Of a DNA stretch of 64,000 nt, positions 43,269-52,851 are shown in pieces; position 1 is the stretch's first letter, and the number at the start of each line of letters is the position of its first letter. Position numbers and translations under genes: made by a program. The notes below the pieces were generated by a model. That model did no database searches, was not told the origin of the DNA, and saw only the letters and a list, made by a program, of their open reading frames with translations. The DNA is from Microbulbifer thermotolerans (GTDB taxonomy: Bacteria > Pseudomonadota > Gammaproteobacteria > Pseudomonadales > Cellvibrionaceae): positions 124,001 through 188,000 of the forward strand of contig NZ_FOKT01000006.1 in the NCBI RefSeq assembly GCF_900112305.1. Reading direction: 5' to 3'.

Positions 43269-43652
43269 GTGGATTATCAATCTGCACGAAATTATTTGCT
43301 CTCCCGCCCCGAAGCGGTAGAGGACTTTCCGTTTGGCCCCGAAGTGGCAGTGTTCAAAATCAAGGCAAAAATGTTTGCCACCCTGACCGTCGGCAAGGAT
43401 GGGGTGGTGCGCTCCAATCTGAAATGTGATCCGGATGAAGCTCAGGCGCTGCGCGATATATTTGCTGGCGTTCTGCCCGGCTACCATATGGACAAGAAGC
43501 ACTGGAACACGGTGTTGTTCGATGGCAGCGTACCAGATGGCGAAATCGAGCGCATGATGGACAAGTCCTATGGGCTTGTGGTCCGGGGATTGCGCAAAGC
43601 GGAACGGCAGACTCTCGAATTGGCATACGGTACTGATACCATATACCGCTAG
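43269..43652 (+). CDS. MmcQ/YjbR family protein
   Basis: The 127-residue protein starts with GTG (MDYQSARNYLLSRPEAVEDF) and has FGPEVAVFKIKAKMFATL and GYHMDKKHWNTVLFDGSVPD, the conserved segments of the MmcQ/YjbR (DUF419) family, which has a CyaY-like fold and double-wing DNA-binding motif. The family function is not established. The gene is 23 bases ahead of cnoX and probably in one transcription unit. Confidence 0.9.
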   Translation: MDYQSARNYLLSRPEAVEDFPFGPEVAVFKIKAKMFATLTVGKDGVVRSNLKCDPDEAQALRDIFAGVLPGYHMDKKHWNTVLFDGSVPDGEIERMMDKSYGLVVRGLRKAERQTLELAYGTDTIYR

Positions 43653-43675
43653 TCCCATCTGACACAGGAGTGGTT

Positions 43676-44530
43676 GTGAACGAATTTATTGTCGAGGTAA
43701 CGGCGCAAAACGCCCAGCAGGTACTGATCGAGGAATCCATGAAGCGCCCGGTGGTGGTGGATTTCTGGGCCGATTGGTGCGAGCCGTGCAAGCAGCTGAT
43801 GCCAGTGCTTGAGAAACTGGCTAATGAGTACGCGGGTCAGTTTCTGTTGGCAAAGGTGAATGCGGACAGCGAGCAGATGCTCGCAGCGCAATTGGGCGTG
43901 AGGAGTCTCCCCACAGTATTGGTGCTCAAGGAGGGGCAGCCGGTGGACGGTTTTGCTGGCGCGCAGCCGGAAAAGCAGATCCGCGAGATGCTCGACAAGT
44001 ACCTGCCGAAACCCTGGGACTTGAAGCTGGCCCAGGGCCAGCAACTGGTGGCAGAGGGCAAGCTGACGGAAGCACTGCCGGTGTTGCGCCAGGCCTATAC
44101 AGAATCCTCTGAGCGCGCGGATATCGCCAAGCAGCTGGCGGCGGTGCTGTTGGAGCTGAACCGGGTTCAGGAAGCGGAGACGGTATTGGGCAAGATATTG
44201 CTGGCGGATCAGGATAGCGATTATCAGCAGTTGATGTCCCAACTGGAATTGAAGCAGAAGGCTGCCGAGTCTCCGGAAATCAAAGCCCTGCAGGAGGCTT
44301 TGGCGCAAAACCCTCAGGACAGCGAAGCCGCCTACAAGCTGGCAATACAGTACAGTCAGACACACCGCCACCAGGAGGCTCTGGATCTTCTGCTGGATGT
44401 GTTGCGCAGGGATATGAACTTTGCCGACGGCGCCGCCAAGCAGGCCTATCTGGATATCGTCAAAAGTCTCGGTGCCGGAGATCCCTTGGCAAGCCAATAC
44501 CAGCGCAAGTTAATGACCCTTCTTTATTGA
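43676..44530 (+). CDS. cnoX: Thioredoxin-TPR co-chaperone CnoX (YbbN)
   Basis: The 284-residue protein has an N-terminal thioredoxin fold (about 1-110) with VVVDFWADWCEPCKQLMPVL, then tetratricopeptide-like helices to the end. E. coli CnoX has only one active-site cysteine (SxxC), whereas this one keeps the CxxC pair as CEPC, as in many other species. It binds unfolded proteins in oxidative stress and passes them to GroEL. GTG 43676 has AGGAG at the proper distance; GTG 43670 is too close. It overlaps the cnoX-yqfO junction by one or two codons. Confidence 0.88.
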   Translation: MNEFIVEVTAQNAQQVLIEESMKRPVVVDFWADWCEPCKQLMPVLEKLANEYAGQFLLAKVNADSEQMLAAQLGVRSLPTVLVLKEGQPVDGFAGAQPEKQIREMLDKYLPKPWDLKLAQGQQLVAEGKLTEALPVLRQAYTESSERADIAKQLAAVLLELNRVQEAETVLGKILLADQDSDYQQLMSQLELKQKAAESPEIKALQEALAQNPQDSEAAYKLAIQYSQTHRHQEALDLLLDVLRRDMNFADGAAKQAYLDIVKSLGAGDPLASQYQRKLMTLLY

Positions 44531-44532
44531 TC

Positions 44533-44850
44533 ATGTACAAGCTCTGCGTATATATCCCCGAGTCTCATCTCGAAGTGGTCAAGCAGGCACTGTTTGCCGC
44601 CGGTGCGGGACGTATCGGTGACTATGACCACTGCTGCTGGCAGGTGAAAGGCTGTGGTCAATTTCGTCCCTTGGACGGTAGCCAACCTTATATTGGCCAG
44701 ACCGGGGAGGTGGAACAGGTGACGGAATACCGGGTGGAAATGGTGTGCGCTGACGATTTGGTGGACGCAGCCTTGGCGGCCCTGCGCCAGGCCCACCCCT
44801 ACGAGGAGCCGGCCTTTGACCTGTGGCGCTTGGATGAGCGCTGCGGTTGA
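44533..44850 (+). CDS. NIF3/YqfO C-terminal-like protein
   Basis: The 105-residue protein reads LCVYIPESHLEVVKQALFAA, then GAGRIGDYDHCCWQVKGCGQ and AHPYEEPAFDLWRL. This is the single-domain YqfO-like (also called structural toxin-like) fold that is inserted in NIF3 family proteins. The family likely binds metals through His and Glu residues; activity is unknown. It begins 2 bases after the cnoX stop, so the genes are coupled. Confidence 0.88.
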   Translation: MYKLCVYIPESHLEVVKQALFAAGAGRIGDYDHCCWQVKGCGQFRPLDGSQPYIGQTGEVEQVTEYRVEMVCADDLVDAALAALRQAHPYEEPAFDLWRLDERCG

Positions 44851-44994
44851 ATCCTTAATTCCCAGGATGGCTTCTCTCTGATGGCGCCGTTACTGGCGCC
44901 TATCTGTTTTCGGATACTTGCAACTCAGCGTGAATACCTTGCGGATTTGTTGTGCGAGCAGCAAACACTGGGCACTTTCTTTGGGTAATAAAAA

Positions 44995-45534
44995 TCACAA
45001 CTTGCGGTGAATCACTCCCCGGCGCAGCGGAAAACTGCCGGTTTTGCGGTCTGCGAAGTAGTGCGCCAACGTCTCTTGGATGATGGGGAAGGCAATTTCA
45101 TCCCAGGGGATTTCCTTTTCTTCAAACAGTTTCACTTCCAGTGACTCGGGGCCGGGACCAAAGCTGGTGTCGGTCAATTCGCCGCGGTACATCAGGTAAA
45201 GCTGGTTGATGTACGGTATGTCATAGATGGTGTAGAGATCATCTACACGTATGTTGGCGCGCGCCTCTTCCCAGGATTCCCGCAGTGCCCCTTCCTCACT
45301 GGTCTCGCCGTTTTCCATAAATCCTGCCGGCAGTGTCCACAGGCCCCGGCGGGGTTCTATGGCGCGCCTGCACAGCAGCACCTTGTCTCCGAGGTAGGGC
45401 AGGGTACCGACAATAATTCGGGGGTTAATGTAGTAGATAGCGCCGCAGTTGCCACATAAGTGGCGGGGGCGGTCGTCGCCTTTGGGAATCGAAAAGGTAA
45501 CGGCATCGCTGCCGCAATGACTGCAGTATTTCAT
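44995..45534 (-). CDS. NUDIX hydrolase with N-terminal zinc ribbon
   Basis: The 179-residue protein begins MKYCSHCGSDAVTF and CGNCGAIYYINPRIIVG: a four-cysteine zinc ribbon followed by a Nudix domain. The Nudix box reads GFMENGETSEEGALRESWEE, conforming to G-x5-E-x7-REUXEE. Such NudC-like proteins hydrolyse NADH or related pyrophosphates, or may deNADylate RNA; the substrate here is not known. ATG 45534 is used because the ribbon starts there. It is divergent from the RND adaptor gene. Confidence 0.87.
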   Translation of the reverse strand: MKYCSHCGSDAVTFSIPKGDDRPRHLCGNCGAIYYINPRIIVGTLPYLGDKVLLCRRAIEPRRGLWTLPAGFMENGETSEEGALRESWEEARANIRVDDLYTIYDIPYINQLYLMYRGELTDTSFGPGPESLEVKLFEEKEIPWDEIAFPIIQETLAHYFADRKTGSFPLRRGVIHRKL

Positions 45535-45637
45535 CGAGCCAGTATACCCGCCGGGACAAAAGCCGCCAGTGGGCTTTTTAGCCACCGCCTATAGTTGATA
45601 GTGGAGTTCCTTTGCTGTTGGCAATGGTTGTAGTCCC

Positions 45638-46873
45638 ATGGCGCGATTTTTTTTGTTTGGCGTTTTACTGGTCTCGCTGGTGTCGTGCGGTGGCGGAAAA
45701 GGTGAGGAGCAGGCGCCGCCACCGCCGCCGGTAGAAGTGTTGACCGTGCGCGAACAACCGGTGATACCGCGCTTCGAATATGTTGGGCGGGTAGAAGCGA
45801 CGGACGAATACAAAGTGCGCCCCCGGGTGGAGGGCTATATCCAGAGCCGCCATTTCACCGAGGGCGATACGGTACAGAAAGGTCAGCTGCTGTTTGAGAT
45901 TGACCCCAAGCCTTTTATCGCCGTGCTGGAAAACCAGCGCGCCAATTTGTCCCAGGCGCAATCGGCGTTGCGGGTGGCGGAGCGGAACTACCGCCGCGGC
46001 CTGCAGCTGGTCGATCAGGGTGCTATCAGCCAGGTGCAGATGGATGAGCTTACCGGCACATTCGAGGAGGCGCAGTCGCAAGTGCAAGCCATGCGAGCGA
46101 ATGTGGACAAGGCGGAGCTCGACCTTTCCTATACGGAGATCTATGCGCCGCTGACCGGACTCATTGGCCGCACCGACTACACCGAGGGATCTCTCGTGGG
46201 ACCCGCCACTGATCCCCTGGCCACCATCGTCAAGATGGACCCGATCTATGTGTTGTTCGAAGTGCCTGAAGACCGCCTTTATTCCGTGCGGGTGGCGGAG
46301 GGGCAGCGTCGCCAGGAGGGGTTGGCCCCGGTACAACTGGATGTACGAATCGAGCAGCCGGACGGCACCTTCTATCCCTACCGGGGCGTCATTGTATTTG
46401 TGGACAACCAGATAGATCCGAATACCGGTTCCGTCGCCGTGCGGGCGCGTTTCCCCAATCCGCAACAACTGTTGGTCCAGGGGCAGTATGCGCGGGTATC
46501 GATTCGCGTCTTCACTGGAGAGGAGGCCATCAAGCCGCTGGTGCCCCAGTCGGCGGTGATGGAGGACATGCAGGGCCGCTATGTCTACGTGCTGGGTGAG
46601 GGCAATGTGGCGCTGAAACGCTACCTGGAACTGGGACAGCGGGAGGGTGAGCTCTGGGCGGTGGAAGACGGTATCAAGGCCGGGGAGACAGTGATCGTCA
46701 ACGGCCTGCAGCGGGTGGTGGCGGACAAGCCGGTTACACCGCAGAACACACCGCGCAATCCCTACGATCAGGCGGTGCCGCCCGAGCCGCCGTCACCGGA
46801 TCAGAACGGGATGTCCGATGACGCGGACGGAGAGCGTCGTCGCGACACAGGGGAATTCGATGACAGTAAATAA
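45638..46873 (+). CDS. RND efflux periplasmic adaptor lipoprotein (MexA/AcrA family)
   Basis: The 411-residue membrane fusion protein has a lipoprotein signal (FGVLLVSLVSC). The beta-barrel, lipoyl and helical-hairpin arrangement is seen in VGRVEATDEYKVRPRVEGYI, GDTVQKGQLLFEIDP, and then two long helices, followed by ELDLSYTEIYAPLTGLIGRT and the return strands. It joins the RND pump to an outer-membrane channel. The pump gene starts 34 bases later. No TolC-like gene is in the window, so the channel is encoded elsewhere. Confidence 0.92.
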   Translation: MARFFLFGVLLVSLVSCGGGKGEEQAPPPPPVEVLTVREQPVIPRFEYVGRVEATDEYKVRPRVEGYIQSRHFTEGDTVQKGQLLFEIDPKPFIAVLENQRANLSQAQSALRVAERNYRRGLQLVDQGAISQVQMDELTGTFEEAQSQVQAMRANVDKAELDLSYTEIYAPLTGLIGRTDYTEGSLVGPATDPLATIVKMDPIYVLFEVPEDRLYSVRVAEGQRRQEGLAPVQLDVRIEQPDGTFYPYRGVIVFVDNQIDPNTGSVAVRARFPNPQQLLVQGQYARVSIRVFTGEEAIKPLVPQSAVMEDMQGRYVYVLGEGNVALKRYLELGQREGELWAVEDGIKAGETVIVNGLQRVVADKPVTPQNTPRNPYDQAVPPEPPSPDQNGMSDDADGERRRDTGEFDDSK

Positions 46874-46906
46874 CCTACTGTTGCCGGAGGGCGAAGCGAC
46901 CATTAC

Positions 46907-49900
46907 ATGATCAGTGCCTTCTGTATCCGGCGGCCGCGGTTCGCCTTTGTCATCTCGATATTGATTACCCTGGCGGGGCTCTTGTCCATGCCGCTGCTGC
47001 CGGTGGCGCAGTTTCCGGATATTACGCCAGCGACCATCAGTGTCACCGCCACTTACTCCGGTGCCAGCGCCGACGTAATGCGCGACAGCGTGGCGGTGCC
47101 CATTGAAACTCAGGTCAACGGGGTGGAGGGGATGGCCTATATGTCCTCCACCAGCGGCAACGACGGCTCCTACAGCCTGACAGTTACCTTTGAATCCGGG
47201 ATAGATGACGACATGGCCCAGGTCAATGTCCAAAACCGGGTTCAGCAGGCGACGCCGTCGCTGCCGGAAGACGTCAAGCGCAATGGTGTCACGGTGAAGA
47301 AACAGTCCAACACCTTGCTGTTGGTGGTGAACCTTTTTTCCCCCAATGAAACCTTCGACGAACTTTTCCTGAACAATTACGGTGAGGTTTATTTAAAAGA
47401 TGAGCTGGCGCGGGTACCCGGTGTCAGCAGCGTGACGATTTTCGGCACCAGTACCTACGCCATGCGTATCTGGTTAAACCCGGACCGAATGGCATCTCTG
47501 GATGTTACCACCAGCGACGTGATCAGTGCCGTAGAGGCGCAGAATATCCAGGTGGCTGCGGGACAGCTGGGGTCCCCGCCCATCCGGCAAGAGCAGCAAT
47601 TTCAGTACAACATCATCGCCCAGGGCCGACTGGTGAGCGCGGAGGAATTTGCCGATATCACCATCCGCGCCAAACCGGATGGGGGCATGGTGAAAATCAA
47701 GGACGTAGCGCGGGTGGAACTGGGCAGTGAATCCTATGCCTCTTATGGGCAACTGGACAACAAGCCGGCCGCGGTGATCGGTATCTATCAACTGCCCGAT
47801 GCCAATGCCATTGAGGTGGCGGACGGAATCAAAGCCAAGGTAGCGGAGCTCTCCCGTCGCTTCCCCGAGGACCTCAAAGCGGAAATTCTCTACGACACCA
47901 CGCTTTTTGTTGAGGCATCAATGAAGGAGGTGACCGAGACCCTGATTATCGCTTTGATCCTCGTTATTGTGGTGGTGTTTATCTTTTTGCAGGATTGGCG
48001 TTCCACACTGATTCCCGCCATTGCCATACCGGTATCCCTGATCGGTACTTTTGCGCTGATGTTGGCGCTGGGCATGACCATTAACACCATCACGCTGTTT
48101 GCACTGATTCTCGCCATCGGCATTGTTGTGGACGATGCCATCGTGGTGGTGGAAAACACCCAGCGTTTAATGGGGGAAGGATTGGCGCCCAGAGAAGCGG
48201 CGCTGGAATCCATGCGCGAGGTCACGGGTCCGGTTATTGCCACCACGCTGGTGCTGCTCGCCGTATTTGTGCCGGTGATGTTGATGCCGGGGCTGACCGG
48301 CAAGATGTATCAGCAGTTCGCCATCACTATCTCGATGGCCGTCATCATCTCCTCCATTAACGCTTTGACCTTGAGCCCGGCATTGTGCGCCAGTGTGTTA
48401 AAAGCCGAGCGGGGCGGTGAGACGGCTGGCGCCAGGGAAACAGGCGTCTTCGGTTTTTTCAACCGAATTCTGCACCGCGCGACCAATTTCTATATGCGCA
48501 TGGTGCGTTTTTGGGTGGGAATACCATTGCTGGGCATTGCATCCATCGTGGGGCTGTTACTGCTCTGCTACTGGCTTTTTACCCATGTCCCCACCGGGTT
48601 TATTCCAGATGAAGATCAGGGCACGTTCATGCTGCACGTGCAGTTGCCGGATGGCGCATCTCTGGAGCGCACCGGCCCTGTGGTGGACAAGGTGACGGAC
48701 ATTTTGATGGAGGAAAAGGGGATGGCCCACGTGGTGGGTGTTCCCGGTTATAACATGTTGTCCAGCAGTGCGGTGTCCAATGCCGCCATGATGTTCGCGA
48801 TTCTCAAGCCCTGGGAGGAACGCACCGCAAAAGAGGACCATCAGTTTGCAATCATGGAGCGGGTGCAGGCAAGGTTTGCGGAAATTCCCGGCGCACAGGT
48901 CATGACCTTTGCAATACCGCCTTTGCCGGGTATCGGTACCGTGGGTGGTTTCGAATTTGTACTCGAAGATTTACAGGGGCGCAGCGCCAGTGAACTGGCA
49001 CAAGTGATGTACGGTTTGTTGGGGGAGGCCAACCAAAGCCCGGAAATCGCCCAGGCCTTTACCAGTTTCCAAGCCACGACTCCGCAACTGCAACTGATTC
49101 TGAATAAAGATAAGGCCCATGTGCTCGGCGTACCACTGCCGGAGGTTTACTCCACCTTGCAGACGCTGCTCGGCGGTTACTACATCAATGATTTCAATTT
49201 GTACGGCAAGGTGTTCAAAGTAATGGTGCAGGCGGACGCCCAGTTCCGCGATAAGGAAGAGGACCTGGCGGGTTTTTATGTGCGCGCCAACAGCGGCGGT
49301 CTGGTGCCGGTGACATCCGTCGCGGATATAGCTCCCATGGTGGCTCCGCAGAATATTACCCGCTACAACCTTTACAATAGCGTCACCATCAACGGCGCGC
49401 CGGCGCCGGGCCGCTCCAGTGGCGAGGCGATGAAAACCATGGAGGCGCTCGCCGCGCAGCTGCCGGAAGGTTACGGCTATGAGTGGACGGGGGCCAGTCT
49501 GCAGGAAATCAGTTCCGGCAATATGGCGCCGATACTGTTTACACTGGCGATAGTGTTCGTTTACCTGTTTCTGGTGGCGCAGTACGAGAGCTGGAGCATC
49601 CCGCTCGCGGTGATCCTGTGTGTGCCTATTGCCATAGCTGGCGCGATGTTTGCAGTGTGGGTCACGGACTCCATAAATAACCTTTACACTCAAATAGGCT
49701 TGGTGTTGCTGATCGGCATGGCAGCTAAGAGCGCCATCCTGATCACCGAATTTGCCTCTGTGGAACGGGAAAAGGGCAAGCCTATTGTCGAAGCCGCGGT
49801 AAGCGCTACCAAATTGCGCTTCCGCGCCGTTTTGATGACGGCCCTGTCGTTTATTCTCGGGGTGGTGCCTCTGTTGTTAGCCACAGGCGCGGGTGCCGTT

Positions 49901-50041
49901 AGCCGCGTATCCCTGGGACTGGCTGTTTTCGGTGGCATGACTGCGGCGAGTATTTTCGCGACTTTGTTGGTGCCTGTGTACTATGCCCTGGTACAGGGGC
50001 TGCGAGAGAAGATCAAAGGCGTGCAGACCCCTAAAGAGTGA
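46907..50041 (+). CDS. RND multidrug efflux transporter (HAE1 family)
   Basis: The 1044-residue inner-membrane pump has the AcrB layout: a first helix, a large periplasmic domain, six helices, a second periplasmic domain and five helices. AVPIETQVNGVEGMAYMSST marks the porter domain. ALILAIGIVVDDAIVVVENT contains the paired Asp of the proton relay (Asp407/408 in AcrB). A late AAKSAILITEFASVERE is also conserved. It exports hydrophobic drugs, detergents or related compounds driven by proton motive force. It forms an operon with the adaptor gene; no local regulator gene is present. Confidence 0.94.
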   Translation: MISAFCIRRPRFAFVISILITLAGLLSMPLLPVAQFPDITPATISVTATYSGASADVMRDSVAVPIETQVNGVEGMAYMSSTSGNDGSYSLTVTFESGIDDDMAQVNVQNRVQQATPSLPEDVKRNGVTVKKQSNTLLLVVNLFSPNETFDELFLNNYGEVYLKDELARVPGVSSVTIFGTSTYAMRIWLNPDRMASLDVTTSDVISAVEAQNIQVAAGQLGSPPIRQEQQFQYNIIAQGRLVSAEEFADITIRAKPDGGMVKIKDVARVELGSESYASYGQLDNKPAAVIGIYQLPDANAIEVADGIKAKVAELSRRFPEDLKAEILYDTTLFVEASMKEVTETLIIALILVIVVVFIFLQDWRSTLIPAIAIPVSLIGTFALMLALGMTINTITLFALILAIGIVVDDAIVVVENTQRLMGEGLAPREAALESMREVTGPVIATTLVLLAVFVPVMLMPGLTGKMYQQFAITISMAVIISSINALTLSPALCASVLKAERGGETAGARETGVFGFFNRILHRATNFYMRMVRFWVGIPLLGIASIVGLLLLCYWLFTHVPTGFIPDEDQGTFMLHVQLPDGASLERTGPVVDKVTDILMEEKGMAHVVGVPGYNMLSSSAVSNAAMMFAILKPWEERTAKEDHQFAIMERVQARFAEIPGAQVMTFAIPPLPGIGTVGGFEFVLEDLQGRSASELAQVMYGLLGEANQSPEIAQAFTSFQATTPQLQLILNKDKAHVLGVPLPEVYSTLQTLLGGYYINDFNLYGKVFKVMVQADAQFRDKEEDLAGFYVRANSGGLVPVTSVADIAPMVAPQNITRYNLYNSVTINGAPAPGRSSGEAMKTMEALAAQLPEGYGYEWTGASLQEISSGNMAPILFTLAIVFVYLFLVAQYESWSIPLAVILCVPIAIAGAMFAVWVTDSINNLYTQIGLVLLIGMAAKSAILITEFASVEREKGKPIVEAAVSATKLRFRAVLMTALSFILGVVPLLLATGAGAVSRVSLGLAVFGGMTAASIFATLLVPVYYALVQGLREKIKGVQTPKE

Positions 50042-50153
50042 TACAGGTGGAATAAGCGGCTTCGGGAATCAGCAATAATTGACTTACCCTGTCACAGGGA
50101 ACAGATATGATGGAAGCTGCGCCATGTGCGTAGTAGAAGTGTGACCCATTACC

Positions 50154-50765
50154 ATGCTAGCCAGTATCGAAGAAAAAGTATTCCAGCTGCGGGACCATAT
50201 ACAGGCCCGGGTACCCAGTGGGCCGGACCTGCACGGGCACGCAGCGGTGCTTCTGGCCCTCACTGACGAGCCGGACCCGCAGGTGATACTGACTAAGCGC
50301 TCCGCGAATCTTTCCACCCACTCCGGTGAAGTATCCCTGCCCGGCGGCCGCTGGGATGAGACGGACCCATCCCTGGAATACACTGCGCTGCGGGAAGCCG
50401 AGGAAGAAATCAGCCTGCCGGCGGAGCGCGTGCGGATGCTCGGCCCTCTGTGGCCGCGCACCACCCGCTGGCAGGTGCATGTGACCCCCTGGGTGGGCGT
50501 TATCTCCCCGGATATTCCCCTCAAGCCGAATCCCGGCGAGCTGGATGCGATTTTCCGCGTTCCCTTGTCTTTCTTCTTCGCCGATCCGCGCATTCGCACG
50601 GATCGCATTACTATCGACAAGCGCGATATCTACCTGCCCGCGTACCAATACCGCGGTTACGAAATCTGGGGGTTCACTGCTGGCGTACTGACCGAGTTCC
50701 TGGTCAAAATTCTCGGCGCGCCCATCGGGCACCGGGATGGCGTCCCTATGCGGGTCCTGGGCTGA
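50154..50765 (+). CDS. CoA pyrophosphatase-type NUDIX hydrolase
   Basis: The 203-residue protein resembles NudL/YeaB. Its signature STHSGEVSLPGGRWDETD runs into SLEYTALREAEEEISL, combining the CoA-specific UPF0035 motif with the Nudix box. The reaction is cleavage of CoA to phosphopantetheine and adenosine 3',5'-bisphosphate. It is cytoplasmic. The gene follows the RND pump by 112 bases; an unrelated promoter is likely. ATG 50154 lies after a weak ribosome binding site. Confidence 0.9.
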   Translation: MLASIEEKVFQLRDHIQARVPSGPDLHGHAAVLLALTDEPDPQVILTKRSANLSTHSGEVSLPGGRWDETDPSLEYTALREAEEEISLPAERVRMLGPLWPRTTRWQVHVTPWVGVISPDIPLKPNPGELDAIFRVPLSFFFADPRIRTDRITIDKRDIYLPAYQYRGYEIWGFTAGVLTEFLVKILGAPIGHRDGVPMRVLG

Positions 50766-50891
50766 AACGCCCTCTCGCCGTCGGCGGTATCATTCCGGGA
50801 TCGCCATATACCGTTACCCCAGTGCCTTGATAATTGCCCTCCGCCGGACTAATGTGGCGCCGGATCAAAAGAAACGATAGGCAGAATTCTT

Positions 50892-52598
50892 ATGACAACC
50901 CCTATTAAGTACAAACAGATCGCCGCAGCGCTGCTGGCAATCGCTGTGGTGAGCGGTTGTTCGCCGAAAGACAAACAGCAGTCCGATGCCGCGAGCGAAG
51001 CGGCCCCACAGCAAGTGCAGGAAGTTGCACAGCAACAGGCCGCAGAAGAAAGCCAGGCTCGCTTTGATATCTATGCTCCCGTGGCTCTGAATGCGGATCT
51101 TTCAGATCTGAGTGACGATCAGCGGCAGATGATCGGTCTTCTGATCGAGGCCAGCCAGATTATGGACCGCCTCTTCTGGCTGCAGTCTTACGGTTCCCCG
51201 GAAGATCTGTTGTCAGGCATCGAGGACGCCCGGGCGCGCGAGTTTGCCAAAATCAATTACGGCCCCTGGGATCGCCTGGACGACAACGAACCCTTTATCG
51301 AAGGCTACGGTCCCAAGCCCCTGGGTGCACGTTTTTATCCTGAAGACATGACCAAGGCCGAATTCGAGGCCTGGGATCAGGCCGGCAAGGACGGCCTGTA
51401 CTCTCTGGTACGCCGTGATGAAGACGGTAAGCTCAAACTGGTGCCTTATCACGAGGCATATAAAGACGACTTGCAGAAGGCCGCAGATCTTCTGCAAAAG
51501 GCTTCTGAGCTGGCCGAGGATAAGGAATTTGGCAATTACCTGCGGATGCGCGCCAAAGCACTGGTAAGCGATGATTTCCGCCCCAGTGATATGGCCTGGA
51601 TGGATATGAAGAACAACCGTATCGACGTAGTGATCGGCCCAATCGAAAACTACGAGGATCAGTTGTTTGCCTACCGCACTGCCTATGAATCCTACGTGTT
51701 GCTGAAAGACATGGCCTGGAGCGAGAAGCTGGCCAAGTACGCGGCCTTCCTGCCGGAGCTGCAGAAGGGGCTGCCGGTGGAGGAAAAATACAAGGCCGAA
51801 GTACCGGGCACCGACTCGGATCTGAATGCCTACGATGTTCTGTACTATGCGGGCCACAGCAACGCGGGCTCCAAAACCATCGCCATCAACCTGCCCAACG
51901 ACGAGGAAGTGCAACTGGCCAAGGGCACCCGTCGTCTGCAGCTGAAGAACGCTATGCGCGCCAAGTTCGACAAAATACTGGTGCCCATCAGCGAAGTGTT
52001 GATCGCCGAGGACCAGCGCAAGCACATCACCTTCCCGGCTTTCTTCGCCAATACCATGTTCCACGAAGTGGCCCACGGCCTCGGCATCAAGAAAACCGTC
52101 ACCGACGGCAGCAATGTGCGTCAGGCGCTGAAAGAAACCTCATCCTCTCTGGAAGAAGGCAAGGCGGATATCCTCGGCCTCTATATGGTGACCGAGCTGC
52201 ACAACAAGGGAGAAATAGAAGAGGGCGAGCTGATGGACAATTACGTCACCTTCCTCGCCAGTATCTTCCGCAGCGTGCGCTTCGGTGCCGCCAGTGCCCA
52301 CGGCAAGGCGAATATGGTGCGTTTCAACTACTTCAAGGAGCAGGGCGCCTTTACCCGGGACTCAGAAACTGGCCAGTATCGCGTGGATTTCGAAAAGATG
52401 CAGAAAGCCATGACCAGTCTGTCCAATCTGATTCTGACCATTCAGGGCGACGGCAACTACGAGAAAGCGAAAGAACTGCTGGAAACCAAAGGTGTGGTCG
52501 GTGCCGAGCTGCAGGCCGATCTGGATCGTTTGTCGGAAGCGGATATTCCCGTGGATGTGACATTTATTCAGGGCAAGGAAGTTTTGGGACTTCAGTAA
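50892..52598 (+). CDS. M49-like zinc peptidase lipoprotein
   Basis: The 568-residue protein has a lipoprotein signal (ALLAIAVVSGC) and a Gln/Ala-rich linker, then a metallopeptidase domain. The zinc motif NTMFHEVAHGLGIK near residue 395 is HExxH, and the third ligand is in SLEEGKADILGLYM. This couple resembles dipeptidyl peptidase III (M49), but classical M49 has HExxxH with one residue more, so this belongs to an M49-like branch. It should act in the periplasm on short peptides. A terminator follows directly. Confidence 0.85.
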   Translation: MTTPIKYKQIAAALLAIAVVSGCSPKDKQQSDAASEAAPQQVQEVAQQQAAEESQARFDIYAPVALNADLSDLSDDQRQMIGLLIEASQIMDRLFWLQSYGSPEDLLSGIEDARAREFAKINYGPWDRLDDNEPFIEGYGPKPLGARFYPEDMTKAEFEAWDQAGKDGLYSLVRRDEDGKLKLVPYHEAYKDDLQKAADLLQKASELAEDKEFGNYLRMRAKALVSDDFRPSDMAWMDMKNNRIDVVIGPIENYEDQLFAYRTAYESYVLLKDMAWSEKLAKYAAFLPELQKGLPVEEKYKAEVPGTDSDLNAYDVLYYAGHSNAGSKTIAINLPNDEEVQLAKGTRRLQLKNAMRAKFDKILVPISEVLIAEDQRKHITFPAFFANTMFHEVAHGLGIKKTVTDGSNVRQALKETSSSLEEGKADILGLYMVTELHNKGEIEEGELMDNYVTFLASIFRSVRFGAASAHGKANMVRFNYFKEQGAFTRDSETGQYRVDFEKMQKAMTSLSNLILTIQGDGNYEKAKELLETKGVVGAELQADLDRLSEADIPVDVTFIQGKEVLGLQ

Positions 52599-52618
52599 GT
52601 TTGTATTTGCCCCGCAAT

Positions 52619-52648
52619 AAAAACCCGGCATCTGCCGGGTTTTTTTAT
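52619..52648 (+). terminator. Intrinsic terminator after the M49-like gene
   Basis: AAACCCGGCA and TGCCGGGTTT form a ten-base-pair stem followed by a T-run. Confidence 0.92.
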
Positions 52649-52773
52649 TTTTGAAGCCCCCGCTTGTAGCCTGCCAAGGGAGTTCACCAGAGTATTTGTT
52701 TAGCCGCGGAGCCAGTGCGGTAACTCCACGAAGTGATTGAGCGGTTGGCTCTGTCGGTTTTTGCGCTTTGCAA

Positions 52774-52832
52774 AAATAAAAAGCCCCGGCAAGTGCCGGG
52801 GCCAGGTGTTGGCCCGCTTTGTGAGCGGGCCG
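52774..52832 (-). terminator. Terminator of the TSP3 lipoprotein gene
   Basis: On the minus strand GCCCCGGC ACTT GCCGGGGC is followed by TTTTTATTTTT. A second hairpin GGCCCGCT / AGCGGGCC lies just upstream of it (52811-52831), nearer the stop codon. Confidence 0.88.
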
Positions 52833-52851
52833 GGTGATACTGTTATTTTCC

